DNA of 64,000 nucleotides. It comes from Rana temporaria (Eukaryota; Chordata; Amphibia; Anura; Ranidae). The DNA is taken from the NCBI RefSeq assembly GCF_905171775.1, contig NC_053489.1:331238089-331302088 (forward strand), in the 5' to 3' direction. Position 1 is the stretch's first letter. Each line of letters opens with the position of its first letter. A program made the position numbers and the translations under genes. The notes beneath the pieces are model-generated. The model saw nothing but the letters and a program-made list of their open reading frames with translations, had not been told where the DNA came from and did no database searches. Positions 22,927 through 32,968 of the stretch are shown piece after piece.

Positions 22927-24093
22927 ATGACGGGGAAGCGACACACGGTCCGGAGACCGCAACGGCTAACGGACTTCTTCGTTCCGCACGGAAGAGCCGG
23001 AATCCAAGATGGCGCCGGGGCCTGCTCGCCTGCACACACATCCTCACAGAGGAAAACATCTAAAGCAGGTACCCGAAATCAAATACTACTATCCCCAGAT
23101 GTAGCACCCTCTACTCCCTCAACCCCGACCACCCGCAGCCCAGCTAAATCTAAACCCAGGCTAGATGATGGGGGATACGGAAAGGCCGCAAGCCTGGATG
23201 GGAGCCAGGCCTCAGACTCTGGGGAGGACACGAGGGATCTACCCGATTCCATAGTCTCCTTCCCCACGCAGAACCAGCCTGTCATCGATACTGTCCTGAA
23301 GGACATGCTAATATCGTTAAGGAGCACTTTACAGTCAGATATGGCGTCTTGCATGCACCGCATGGGTAAAGACATACAAGAAATGGGCAGGAGGGTGGAT
23401 CACATAGAGACAAAGATGGAGGAGTATGCCACAACAATAAATGACTTAGTGGATGCGAATGAAAGCAAGGATGCAGACTCTGACTGGATTAAAGCGAAAT
23501 TAGCGGATTTAGAGGACAGATCCAGGAGGAACAACCTGAAGATTAGGGGTATACCAGAATCGGTACTACAGACTGATCTATGTAAATACACCTCCACCAT
23601 GTTCAAGGCTCTTATGCCGGAACTGGTGGATTTGGATGTAACTATTGACAGAATCCATCGTCTGCCAAAACCTTCCCATCTCCCTGAGCTAGTCCCCAGA
23701 GATGTACTTTTAAGACTGCATTTTTTCCATATTAAGGAACAACTTATGCAAGTGATGAGACGACACGATTCTATCCCCCAGCAGTACCAGGATTTGCAAT
23801 TTTATGCAGACTTATCCCAATACACACTTATGAAACGGCGGAACCTGAACACAGTCACCAAAGTGCTCCGCAACCATAAGATCATATACCGCTGGGGATA
23901 CCCAACTAAGCTCTCTATTACCAAAGACAACCGCACCTTTGTAATTACATCCTTAGAAAAAGGCCTGGATCTGCTCAGAGACTGGGGCATTCTACCTGAC
24001 ACTGCTGAAGGCTCTCCCCTAGACCGTAGCCCCCGCCGAGTGGAACCTGAATGGAGGCAGGTTACAGCCAGGAATGCCAAGTCGCACATTTGA
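22927..24093 (+). CDS. L1 ORF1 protein, RNA-binding chaperone
   Basis: This 388-residue protein would coat the element's own RNA as a trimer to form the retrotransposition particle. Residues 1-110 are basic and proline/serine rich, likely disordered. Residues about 115-198 are heptad-like and charged (e.g. MGRRVDHIETKMEEYATTIN), a probable coiled coil. The signature DRSRRNNLKIRGIPES (about 197-212) opens the RRM-like domain, and DVTIDRIHRLPK lies near 237-248. The C-terminal domain has FYADLSQYTLMKRRNLN (about 292-308) and IIYRWGYPTKLSI (about 319-331). This matches the Transposase_22 arrangement of vertebrate ORF1p in order and length. The start has a favourable context. No frameshift or stop. 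The N-terminal region is poorly conserved in the family and not diagnostic. Confidence in the family is high. Confidence 0.93.
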   Translation: MTGKRHTVRRPQRLTDFFVPHGRAGIQDGAGACSPAHTSSQRKTSKAGTRNQILLSPDVAPSTPSTPTTRSPAKSKPRLDDGGYGKAASLDGSQASDSGEDTRDLPDSIVSFPTQNQPVIDTVLKDMLISLRSTLQSDMASCMHRMGKDIQEMGRRVDHIETKMEEYATTINDLVDANESKDADSDWIKAKLADLEDRSRRNNLKIRGIPESVLQTDLCKYTSTMFKALMPELVDLDVTIDRIHRLPKPSHLPELVPRDVLLRLHFFHIKEQLMQVMRRHDSIPQQYQDLQFYADLSQYTLMKRRNLNTVTKVLRNHKIIYRWGYPTKLSITKDNRTFVITSLEKGLDLLRDWGILPDTAEGSPLDRSPRRVEPEWRQVTARNAKSHI

Positions 24094-24582
24094 TTTGGTC
24101 TATGGGCCCTAACTACACCTAGGTTCCCTACACCCGGAACCGACTCAGTTTGTCCTGAACTTTTCCCCCCCGTTGCGAATTGCAAGTTGCAGCAATCTGC
24201 TGCGGAAAGGAACTATCCTTTTGTGTGGCTGCAACCAGGATTGCAGCACCAATGTTATGGTTAACAAAGTTTTGTTTTTTCTGTTTTCTCTCTTTTTTTT
24301 CAAAACCTTTTGAATCACTGCCTAGATCTCCTTCCCTCTTCTACACTGGATGCCAAACGGAGCTTCATGGAATATTGGTAAGGGTCGCTACAGAACGTGA
24401 TCCCAGGATCTACTGCCAACCAATCCTACTCAACACAGCAGACCATGTGAGTACCCCCTTGTTACCATTCCATCCATTGAACTACAACCACATCACCCGC
24501 CCAGGTGCGATAATGCCGACCGCCACAAGACCGAATACTATTATTCTATGCAGTATCGTAGCACTTACCCCCCCTGACCACC
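24094..24582 (+). other. L1 inter-ORF region
   Basis: At 489 nt this spacer is long for an L1, where the ORFs usually nearly touch. It holds a 138-codon open frame (24180-24593) that overlaps the ORF2 start by 11 nt (ATG at 24583, stop at 24591-24593). The frame has no recognised domain and its codon use looks random. It could influence ORF2 translation by termination-reinitiation, but that is speculation from layout. Confidence 0.6.
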
Positions 24583-27500
24583 ATGCCACTTAATATACTA
24601 TCCATGAACACTAAAGGGCTTAACCACCCAGTTAAACGGAAGTCCCTCTGGAATGAAGGCCTTACACACCACTGCGACATTATTTGTGCCCAGGAAACGC
24701 ACTTTTGTGCAAAAGCTCCTCCAAAATGCTCCCACCGGAGCTTCCCACATGTGTTTATGGCCAATGCAGACTCGAAAACCAAGGGGGTGATGGTAGCCAT
24801 CAGGGATACTATTGCTTTCAAGCTACATGACATCATCAGAGATCCCATGGGAAGATTTTTGATTTTGATATGTGAAATAGACTCTACAACTTACACCCTA
24901 GTCAACGTTTACTCACCCAACAAACGCCAGGTGCATTTCTTCAACAAACTGATGAGGACAATCCAAAAAGTCCATCGAGGGTTGCTCATCCTATGCGGGG
25001 ACTTTAACATGGTTCCGGATCCGAATATGGACTCTACTACTTCTTCCACACGCCACCTTCCAGCACTATCGCTATCAATCACCAAAAACAACCTCTATGA
25101 CGCTTGGCGCTGCCTGCACGACAATGAAAGAGACTTTACGTTTTTTTCTACCCCACACTGTGTCTATACGAGAATTGACTTATTTTTAGTCGAGCAGAGG
25201 GTCTTATTTCAGGTTCAGTCAGTTAAAATTAATGATATATCCTGGAGTGACCATGCATCTGTAGTACTATCGCTTGCGGACTCTGCTGCCTGTAGCCGTG
25301 CTCCGGTTTGGCGACTCAACACCTTCCTGCTGCAAGACGGGGAGACTAGAGCCCGCCTACGGACCCACTTAAAAGAATTTCTTGAGACCAATTTAGGTAC
25401 TGTGCAAAGCCCTTTCACAGTTTGGAATGCCCACAAGGCATTCATGAGAGGCATATTCATCCAAATAGGGGCTAGGCATAGGAGACAGAGGCAGAAACGT
25501 TTAATGGAACTGACAAATCAAATCTCAGAATTAGACGCCAAGAATAAACAGAACCCAACTAGCATAATATCTGACCAACTTGCCAAACTTAGGTATAACC
25601 TTAGACTTCACCTATTGGAAAATTTTGAACGAACTTCAAAACGCTTGAAGATGACCTACTATGCTTCGAGTAATAAGGCTGGCAAGTTGTTATCTAGAGC
25701 CCTTAAAGGACACAGGTACAAAACAAAGGTCCCATTTATTATTCATCCAGATTCAAATCAAAAGGTGACCCATCCCCAAAAAATTGCCGACGCCTTTAGC
25801 TGCTATTATGGGAAACTGTATAACCTTAAAGATGATTCATCCACCTTTCAGCCAACACCTGAGATTATAGACCAATTTCTAGGGAACATAAACATCCCCC
25901 AGCTATCCAAAGACCAGCTTGATTTTCTTAATCTCCCCTTCACCGACAGCGAAATTTCTAAAACTATCGACTCACTTCCCATTAACAAATCACCTGGCCC
26001 GGACGGCTTTAGCAGCGACTACTACAAGGAATTCAAATCTCTATTGACACCATGCTTAGCACAGATGTTCCAGTCGGCGGCTGCCTCTGCCTCTTTTCCT
26101 CCCGAAATGTTAGAAGCCCTCATAGTAGCCTTGCCAAAACCAGGTAAGGATCCCACTTCGCCAGCAAACTTTAGGCCAATTTCGCTTCTCAATATAGATC
26201 TCAAAATTTACGCCAAGCTACTTGCCACTCGATTAGTGGACATTATGCCCGAGTTGATCCACCCCGATCAATCGGGCTTTACAAAAAATAGGCAAACGTC
26301 TGACGCCACGAGACGAATGGTCAATATAATCCACATGGCAAAGGTGCAGCAAAGGCCTTCTCTGCTCCTATCTTTGGACGCGGAGAAGGCCTTTGATAGA
26401 ATTCATTGGTTGTACCTATCTAGGACTCTGGAGTCATTCGGGTTCAGTGGTAACATTCTTACAGCAATACAGGCCTTATATTCTAAACCATCGGCCAAGG
26501 TGTACATGTCAGGTATATTGTCGGCGCCATTCATTATAACCAATGGTACGAGACAAGGATGCCCCCTGTCTCCATTGATTTTTAATTTATTAATGGAACC
26601 ACTGGCCATATCGGTAAGATCTCATCCAGAAATAACTGGGTTTGAAGTCAACAAGGAGCAACATTCAATCAGTCTTTTTGCAGATGATGTAATAATGATT
26701 ATGACAAATGTAGAAACATCGTTAGCAGCAACGCAAGATTTACTGGGCCTCTTTAACAAGGTTTCATACTATAAAATTAACGAAAACAAATCGTATATTT
26801 TAGGATTGGGTCTAAGTGAGGGATTGTCCACCAAGATTAAGCAACATTACCCGTACACTTGGAACACCAAGGGTATCAAATACCTAGGTATTACATTGAC
26901 AGATGACACAGATCACCTAGCGGAAGCCAACTACCACTCTTTCTTACTGTCTCTACCCTCTAAACTCAAGGAGCTTTCTTGGACTGAATCCTCTTGGACA
27001 GGGCGCCTAGCGGCATTTAAGATGATACTCCTACCGCAATTTCTTTACCTGTTTAGAAACTTACCCATATTAGTCCCCGATAGTTTTTTCTCTTCTGCTC
27101 AATCTCAGATAAATAGGTATCTGTGGCAGGGAAAGAAGGCCAGATGCGCCTTCTACAAGTTGGTCAAAGCTAAATCGGCAGGAGGGGTGGGACACGTACA
27201 CCTCAAGGACTACTATTGGGCTGCAATATTGGCACAGCTGAGATCTTGGTTTCGGAGCGGAAGCCGATCGAGGTGGTTACCACTAGAAATCTCACAGAGC
27301 CCAAACCTTAACATATCTAATCTGCTGCTAGCTAGCCCACATATGGCAAAGGTTCCCCCACTCGTCTCTCCAACTATAAAAGCAGCTCTTAAAGCATGGG
27401 GGAGACTTATGGGGGAACCTGTAACCGACCCTAACCCCCGAACCATTCCATTTCCTATAGCAGGCCTGCAATTGTTAATCCCTGATCTCAACATCAAACA

Positions 27501-28356
27501 CTGGGGGGACAGAGGTATCCAAACTATTGCAGATATCCAAATTGGACCGGCAACCAAGACGTTCAGGGCACTACAAATAGAATATGGCCTACCTACTAAG
27601 GACCAATACACGACTATGAGAATAACACACCTTCTAGAAAACACTCCAGAACTATCAGCTGTAGTCCCATGGAGAGTATTCCTATACCTCACTAACATAA
27701 CTACCTCTATAAAAGGAATATCCCTATTTTACAACATATTAGGGCGAAAGACCCTGTTGACTAAAACACCCTCTATGAGATCTTGGGAATGGGACCTCAG
27801 AGACAAATATGACATACCCCAATGGAAAAGTGCAATCACCTCGGTGTACAGAGCCACTAAATGCGCCAACCTCTGGGAATTATACCAGAAGATCTTACTA
27901 CGATGGTATTTAACCCCCTCACGATTGGCAAGCTTCTATACTCAGTCTTCCCCTGCGTGCTGGCGACTATGTGGCCATAGGGGATCACTACTACATATAT
28001 TAGGAGAGTGTCCTAGGTTGAGGAAATATTGGAAGGAAGTGTTCGCCCTTATTAGTTCAATCACGAATCACGCATGTCCCTTCAAAAGTGACTTAGCTAT
28101 CCTGTCCCTAGGAATAGATCAATTCCCTATGCCCTACAGGCTAATAGTTACACATATCCTCCTGAGCGCCAGACTTGAAATAACCAGAAAGTGGAAGAGT
28201 ACCAAGACCCCTACTTTGAGGGGAGTAGTTAGATCCACCAACCTTCACATTAGCCACGAAATATTGTTTGAGAAGTCTCAACGAAGCTCTAGGGTAGGGG
28301 ACCAGATCTGGAAACCCTGGGTTGATTGGTACGATGCCAACGAAAATAGATTTTAG
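24583..28356 (+). CDS. L1 ORF2 protein: endonuclease and reverse transcriptase
   Basis: This 1257-residue enzyme nicks target DNA and primes reverse transcription of the element's RNA. The N-terminal endonuclease has all expected active-site residues: N9, E38 (AQETHF), Y110, D140 and N142 (GDFNM), D199 (RIDLF) and D223-H224 (WSDHAS). The offsets from human L1 are a constant five to six residues. The RT has INKSPGPDGF, KPGKDPTSPANFRPISLLN, the first catalytic D599 in SLDAEKAFDRI, TRQGCPLSPLIFNLLME, and FADD at 699-702. The C-terminus has a cysteine-histidine motif, C1126-x3-C1130-x7-H1138-x4-C1143. Start context accATGc is good. Length equals that of complete L1 ORF2 proteins (about 1250-1280). 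No stop or frameshift interrupts it, so it may be functional. Confidence 0.96.
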   Translation: MPLNILSMNTKGLNHPVKRKSLWNEGLTHHCDIICAQETHFCAKAPPKCSHRSFPHVFMANADSKTKGVMVAIRDTIAFKLHDIIRDPMGRFLILICEIDSTTYTLVNVYSPNKRQVHFFNKLMRTIQKVHRGLLILCGDFNMVPDPNMDSTTSSTRHLPALSLSITKNNLYDAWRCLHDNERDFTFFSTPHCVYTRIDLFLVEQRVLFQVQSVKINDISWSDHASVVLSLADSAACSRAPVWRLNTFLLQDGETRARLRTHLKEFLETNLGTVQSPFTVWNAHKAFMRGIFIQIGARHRRQRQKRLMELTNQISELDAKNKQNPTSIISDQLAKLRYNLRLHLLENFERTSKRLKMTYYASSNKAGKLLSRALKGHRYKTKVPFIIHPDSNQKVTHPQKIADAFSCYYGKLYNLKDDSSTFQPTPEIIDQFLGNINIPQLSKDQLDFLNLPFTDSEISKTIDSLPINKSPGPDGFSSDYYKEFKSLLTPCLAQMFQSAAASASFPPEMLEALIVALPKPGKDPTSPANFRPISLLNIDLKIYAKLLATRLVDIMPELIHPDQSGFTKNRQTSDATRRMVNIIHMAKVQQRPSLLLSLDAEKAFDRIHWLYLSRTLESFGFSGNILTAIQALYSKPSAKVYMSGILSAPFIITNGTRQGCPLSPLIFNLLMEPLAISVRSHPEITGFEVNKEQHSISLFADDVIMIMTNVETSLAATQDLLGLFNKVSYYKINENKSYILGLGLSEGLSTKIKQHYPYTWNTKGIKYLGITLTDDTDHLAEANYHSFLLSLPSKLKELSWTESSWTGRLAAFKMILLPQFLYLFRNLPILVPDSFFSSAQSQINRYLWQGKKARCAFYKLVKAKSAGGVGHVHLKDYYWAAILAQLRSWFRSGSRSRWLPLEISQSPNLNISNLLLASPHMAKVPPLVSPTIKAALKAWGRLMGEPVTDPNPRTIPFPIAGLQLLIPDLNIKHWGDRGIQTIADIQIGPATKTFRALQIEYGLPTKDQYTTMRITHLLENTPELSAVVPWRVFLYLTNITTSIKGISLFYNILGRKTLLTKTPSMRSWEWDLRDKYDIPQWKSAITSVYRATKCANLWELYQKILLRWYLTPSRLASFYTQSSPACWRLCGHRGSLLHILGECPRLRKYWKEVFALISSITNHACPFKSDLAILSLGIDQFPMPYRLIVTHILLSARLEITRKWKSTKTPTLRGVVRSTNLHISHEILFEKSQRSSRVGDQIWKPWVDWYDANENRF

Positions 28357-29087
28357 ATCTAATGGAATTTTCTCCCTTTTATATTTAATACCTTACCATC
28401 TCTCAAATATACATCAAGAAACATATCCAGTCTCTCTAACCTCCCTAAGCTTTATAGGCTCCTCTCTCCTTCTTTCCTTTGTTTTCTTTTCCTTTCTTTT
28501 TCCTCCCCTTCCTCACTTCCCCCTCCTCACTCCTCATATCCTCTACTTTTTCTCCTTTTCCTCTTCCCTATACTACTTAAAATAACATCTTCTGCATACT
28601 CCACATACGTACACAACAGTTAGATACATAACTGATTCCGCAGATATAGATATCTACTGATTATTGGGACACACTACTGGCGGTCACCAGACTAGAATGG
28701 ATAGGCGATGCCCCCCAGCTGTCGACGCAGTTTGGTTCCCGATGGGGGCGCTGACGGTGAGGGGGGTACAACGTGAGCTTGGACCCGTCTCGTTTTGACG
28801 GGCTCCAGTTCGGTTGAGACCAGGCTCATAAGTACGCAAATGGTGTAAGTTTCACCTACATGTCAACAGACTATGTGTGACCCAAATGTTAGACACCGTT
28901 CATATTGTTAACAAGACGGCTATATTTAAAAAGAAAATTGATATGTCTGAAAAATGTTATACCTTGTTGTGCACTTGTATGACTTACAACTTATGGTTCA
29001 ATGATGAGAAGTGTTTTCTCACGAATGTCTGTCTGTATGATCGGCTGTATTATGCAGTTATTAATAACAATAAAAATTATTGGAAGT
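28357..29087 (+). other. L1 3' UTR
   Basis: It includes a strong pyrimidine (C/T) tract at 28460-28570 and a GC-richer block at 28670-28830 (gatgggggcgctgacgg). The end has an AATAAA signal at 29069-29074 followed by aattattggaag, directly against the target duplication. The degraded L1 at 48959-51155 has a comparable pyrimidine tract in its 3' UTR (50680-50640, - strand). Confidence 0.8.
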
Positions 29088-29104
29088 AAAAACAATTTAA
29101 AATC
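29088..29104. repeat. L1 target-site duplication, right copy
   Basis: An exact copy of 22764-22780. It marks the 3' limit of the L1. Confidence 0.95.
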
Positions 29105-29255
29105 AATGACATTACTTTGTTAATTGAGCCTATTAGTGAACAGAGGAACTTCCCAACTACATGATATATACTTAGTACTTAGAATGACAGTTCAATATGG
29201 TATTAAAACAGGGGGTGTCACCATCCTTGTGCAACAGCTCACAGCTCTACACTGC

Positions 29256-29669
29256 CACCTTGGCTGGATATATAGTTCCCCAGTTAAATACCACTATATG
29301 ACCTAGATCTAATGCAGGAGCCCCAACAAAATATGTCCACTTAACACAGATTCTAATGCCCATCCACCAGCGTATAGGCTAGATATTAATTAAGAACCTT
29401 CATCACATCCGATGGCAAATGTGTCACCCTACTTTTTAAATGACTGAACAGCCAGATAGATGTTCATTCATTTTAAAAGTAAGGTGACATATTGGCCTGG
29501 GGTAAGGTGAAGGCTCTTATGCAAACTAATTAATATTCAGAGAACCTAACAATTTGTGGATGGGTAATAGGATCTGTGTTAAGTGGACATATCTTGTTGG
29601 GTGCTTCCTGTATTAGCTCTATGTCCTCTAACTGGAGAACTATATATCTATCCAAGGTGGTAGTTGTTC
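29256..29669. mobile_element. Foldback element, ~415-bp imperfect palindrome
   Basis: The left arm starts tgccaccttggctggatatatag and the right arm ends ctatatatctatccaaggtggta. Pairing continues through ccccaacaaaatatgtcc / ggacatatcttgttggg and inwards through aatgtgtcacc / ggtgacatatt to a centre near 29462. Arms agree at about 80-85 percent by eye. No clean target duplication. A non-coding MITE is the likely source. Confidence 0.75.
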
Positions 29670-29754
29670 TAATTGACAGTCTGTTATATGCAATGAATGG
29701 ATGAATGAATGGATTTTATATGTGCATATAGATTGTCCTATGTTTAGAGACACT

Positions 29755-30318
29755 AAAGCTGAGTTCACACTAAGGCTGGGTTCACACTAAGGCTAGATTC
29801 ACACTACTGTAGCTCCGCAGCTAGTAGCTCACAGCAGGGGGTCAGGTGTGTGTCAGGTGTGTGTCTGTTCACCGTTTCAGGTGTGAATCAGGTCGGAATT
29901 TTTGGCTGAATTCATACTGATGCGAACTGGATGTTGTTGTTTTTTCCGCATGACAGCAGAGTGTGACCGGCTCTCATTCGAGCCGGTTAACACACCTCTG
30001 GGGTGCAGAAGGGTCCTCTGCATCTTCTGGTTCGTTTCAGGTGTAAACTCAGCCCAAGAAATTCCGACCTGATTCGCACCTAAAACGGTAAACAGACACA
30101 AACCAGACCCCCTGCTGTGAGCCGCAGCCACAGCTAGTGTGAACCCAGACTAAAACAGACCAGAAGATGTACAGGAGCCTTCTGCAATGCGGACCGCGGC
30201 CACCCCAGAGGTGTGTGAACAGGCTCCATTGAGAGCCAGTCACACTCTCCTGTCTTGTAAATTGGATGTGTGGAAACCCACATCCAATTGGCATTAGAGT
30301 GAACCCAGCCTTAGTGTG
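29755..30318. mobile_element. MITE with GGCTGGGTTCACACTAAGG ends
   Basis: The left end is present three times in tandem (gctgagttcacactaag, gctgggttcacactaag, gctagattcacacta). Inverted copies lie at 30131-30152 (tagtgtgaacccagactaa) and at the right end (gtgaacccagccttagtgtg). This suggests nested or tandem insertion of related termini. The interior is symmetrical around aggtgtg... blocks. No coding. Confidence 0.75.
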
Positions 30319-30527
30319 ACAGGCGCTCCGATTTGCGTTCTACCCTGGAGCGCATTACGGCGTCCGCGCGATGACATCATTGCGTGGCGCCCCATGCGTT
30401 ACCCCCTGGAACACAGTAGTGCGCCGGCGAACAGCGCTCCTTTCAAACTCAGTGCGATGCACTACAACTGGTTACATGCCTATATTGTTCTATTATTGTC
30501 AGCCGTAGCTCGGCTACTCTACTCATA

Positions 30528-30768
30528 CAGTAGGTGTCTCCGGTTTCGTATATCCAGTGCGATGGGATCACGCTGAATATCGCCGTTGGAGGCTGTGCTT
30601 CTCGCGCTCGCTTCCCCTACGAGATTCCGCACATCCATAGGAATCTATTGGGGGCAGCGAGTGGGAGGAGCAACATAGCTTGGTGCTGGCTCCCGCAACG
30701 GGAATCGCAGGTGGTCAATCTCGCCGCTAGCAGAGGCGAGATTAACACAAAATCGGCGGCACCTACTG
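30528..30768. mobile_element. Short TA-flanked MITE with CAGTAGGTG ends
   Basis: The left CAGTAGGTG and right CACCTACTG are flanked by TA at 30526-30527 and 30769-30770; length 241 bp. The same nine terminal bases and TA flanks bound the 2.44-kb palindrome at 55203-57646, so the two probably use the same transposase family. Interior: cgagattcc..tctcgccg-type partial symmetry. Confidence 0.8.
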
Positions 30769-30770
30769 TA

Positions 30771-31648
30771 CTGCTGCCATCGCTCCCCATGCTGCAACAC
30801 CGCTCCCGGCAACAACTACTACTTTAGTGCTATTGCACCTACTACAGCACAGAGCATTGCTGGGGACAACCTTGAGGCCTATGCTGAACACCCTACACCA
30901 CGAATTCCAGATTTCCTACATTGTTACATTGTTACATTGTTATCTCCTACATCCTACAACTATTACGTGTGCAATATTCACCTCATATATATTCAACTAT
31001 AATAACCTGAGCTATATTGCCTATATGTAACTACTATTACCTAAGCTATATTGCCTCTCATATGCTTCTACTAGTTGTCGCTACAACTTCTATTTACTAC
31101 GAGCTTGACATAAGTACAAATACCTTATAGGCCTTGTCCTAATTGTTTGAACATGTTCGCTCTAACTTTTCTATGCTAAGGGTTGATGCTATTTTATAGC
31201 ATCTCCCTTAGTGGCCTAATACATACCTATATGTTTAAGTGATATGATGTAGAGAATCCCCAAACTCCTGTTTGTCTGGAGTGACGCCTGGGGTCCCGGA
31301 CTGATAATCACTTGCATATAGAGGTGTATTGGAATCTTGACCTTTAAAGTATATTATATAATTTTAAACGCTAAGCTCTGGTCGCATGTTGTAATGCGTC
31401 CATTCTTAGTAGCTCAACGCCTTTCTTTATGTGACAGAAAGATGATGTAGAGATCCCTCCAAACTCCTGTTTGTGAGGCGTAACGCCTGGGGCCCAATAC
31501 TGAGTTGTCACATAAAGAAGCGCATTTAAATCCTTGCTAAACCGCAGTTGTGGTTCACTCCATTCACCAGTGCTGTTACACTTAGAAGTTGTGGCCCTGC
31601 CTCTGTGTTCTGCTCCCACACCCACCTAGTGACATTTTTGCTGCTATA
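30771..31648. repeat. Sequence with two diverged direct repeats
   Basis: The block at 31245-31310 (gatgtagagaatccccaaactcctgtttg...gacgcctggggtc) recurs at 31441-31505 with about 80 percent identity, about 196 bp apart. A small hairpin lies at 31177-31211 (aagggttgatgct...agcatctccctt). It is probably part of an unrecognised retroelement. No coding is supported. Confidence 0.5.
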
Positions 31649-31649
31649 A

Positions 31650-32968
31650 TCAGTGGTGTATTTTGGTTTTATGCTGCCCTAGGCAAGACTAAAATTGGGT
31701 GTCCCCTCCTCACTCTACTGTGTAAATTTGCCCCACCCCTTCCTGTTTAATAGATGTGACTCCCTCCAAAACTGAAGGACTACAAGTCCCAGCATAAACC
31801 CTTAAAATCTCAGGAGAGGGTGGTGAGAGGGAGAGAGGGGGTGGGTGAGAGAGGGGGGATAGAGAGAGGGGATGAGAGAGAGAAAGAGAGAGGGGGATGA
31901 GAAAGAGAGGTGAGGGAGAGAGAGATAGAGCGAGGGGTGGCAGAGAGAGAGAGAGAAGGGGTGAGAGAGAGGTGGTAAAGAGAGAGAGAGGGTGGGTGAG
32001 AGAGGGGGAGGATGAGAGAGAGGGGGTGAGAGAGGAGTGAGAGAGAGGGGGTGAGAGAGAAAGAGGGTGGGAGAGAGAGAGGAAGAGGGTGGGGGACCCC
32101 TAGCCTTGCCTGCAGTCCCTCCTGCGCCTCCTTGTCTGTGACTAGGAGTGTGTGATGCATCTACCTCTCTTTTGTTGTCATCCTCTGAACCCTCGTCAGC
32201 CTGTCTTCCTGTTGATAACACAGCTGGTAGTGGAGAGGAGTTTGGAGAAGAAGTGACAGCTCTGAAAGGTGCCAGGGATGCTGCACCCGCTGCTGTTTAG
32301 GCCTGGGTGGCGCCATGACAGGGGAGGTCTTCTCCCTCCCTGGTTCTTCGTTTTAGCCAGCCTCTGGGGCCGGTGTTCCATCAAAAGAGTCAACAAGGCA
32401 AAATCTCCAATTACGTCACTTCCAGTTTCTCTCCTGCCGCAGAAATTGCATATTTTGACAACTTGCCTTTTTTCACAGAACTCCTTCAGCTTATACACTA
32501 CAGTAGACAATATAATTAGTGGGTATTGTTAGTCCACCCGCTAGTAACCAACAACAGGACCGTATCCAAGACATCGACAACTTTGTTACTGCTTAGCTGT
32601 TATTCTTTAAAAGCAGCCAACTCGTCATGTACTGTAGTGTACATGCTGCCGGTGTTCTGTCATTACTGTGGCAGGAGAGAAACCAGAAATGTGACGTAAT
32701 TGGCTCTTTTGACAGAACACCGGCCACCTGCTTGCTGTGTGAAGACGCCACTGCTGTCTGCACCTGATTGGCGGATCTTGCTCTGCTGCCCTGCACCCCA
32801 CCAGACGGGCAGGACGACTGGGCAGGGTCGGGAGTCGCGGAAGATGCCAGGTGCAACCAGTGGCCAATAGAGTCTCAGGTGGAGGGGGTGGATTTTTTGA
32901 CACCCCCGTGCAATGTTCCATCCTAGGCCTGGGTCTTTTCGGCCTAGGCCAAAATACCCTTGCAACAA
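31650..32968. mobile_element. Probable hAT-like element interrupted by GA-rich repeat
   Basis: The left end cagtggtgtattttgg...gccctaggc is echoed in inverted form at the right (ggcctaggccaaaatac, ending about 32960). Inner inverted pairs include gccggtgttc..tcaaaagag (32358-32385) and its counterpart cttttgacagaacaccggc (32707-32725). The 8-bp duplication could not be fixed, so the limits are approximate. Confidence 0.5.
31811..32095. repeat. Purine-rich (GA)n low-complexity tract
   Basis: About 285 bp of G and A with only scattered T and C. The serine/leucine-rich - strand ORFs of 116-139 codons across it are artefacts. Mirror-symmetrical GA tracts of this kind can form triplex DNA. Confidence 0.95.

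Larger units (their letters stand above)
22781..29087 (+). mobile_element. Full-length L1-type LINE, both ORFs open
   Basis: About 6.3 kb between exact 17-bp target duplications. Order: 146-nt 5' UTR starting GGGGGCGTGGCTTG, ORF1, a 489-nt inter-ORF region, ORF2 with endonuclease and RT, then a ~730-nt 3' UTR with a long pyrimidine tract. It ends ttattaataacaataaaaattattggaag. Domain order and the C-terminal cysteine motif place it in the L1 group in the wide sense; whether it belongs to the L1 or Tx1 branch needs a tree. The 3' end is not poly(A), which differs from mammalian L1. Intact frames and exact duplications imply a recent insertion. Confidence 0.95.

Noticed and set aside
22748..23059. 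Antisense 103-codon ORF at the L1 5' end (ORF0-like)
   Set aside because: Primate ORF0 is lineage specific; here the frame is a mirror of GC-rich ORF1 sequence and has no support.
24180..24593. 138-codon ORF between L1 ORF1 and ORF2 as a third L1 protein
   Set aside because: No domain, no biased codon use visible, weak start. Kept only as a possible translational feature.
31802..32221. Serine/leucine/proline-rich ORFs on the - strand (also 54864-55260)
   Set aside because: Low-complexity GA/CT tracts without stops; two frames are open at once.
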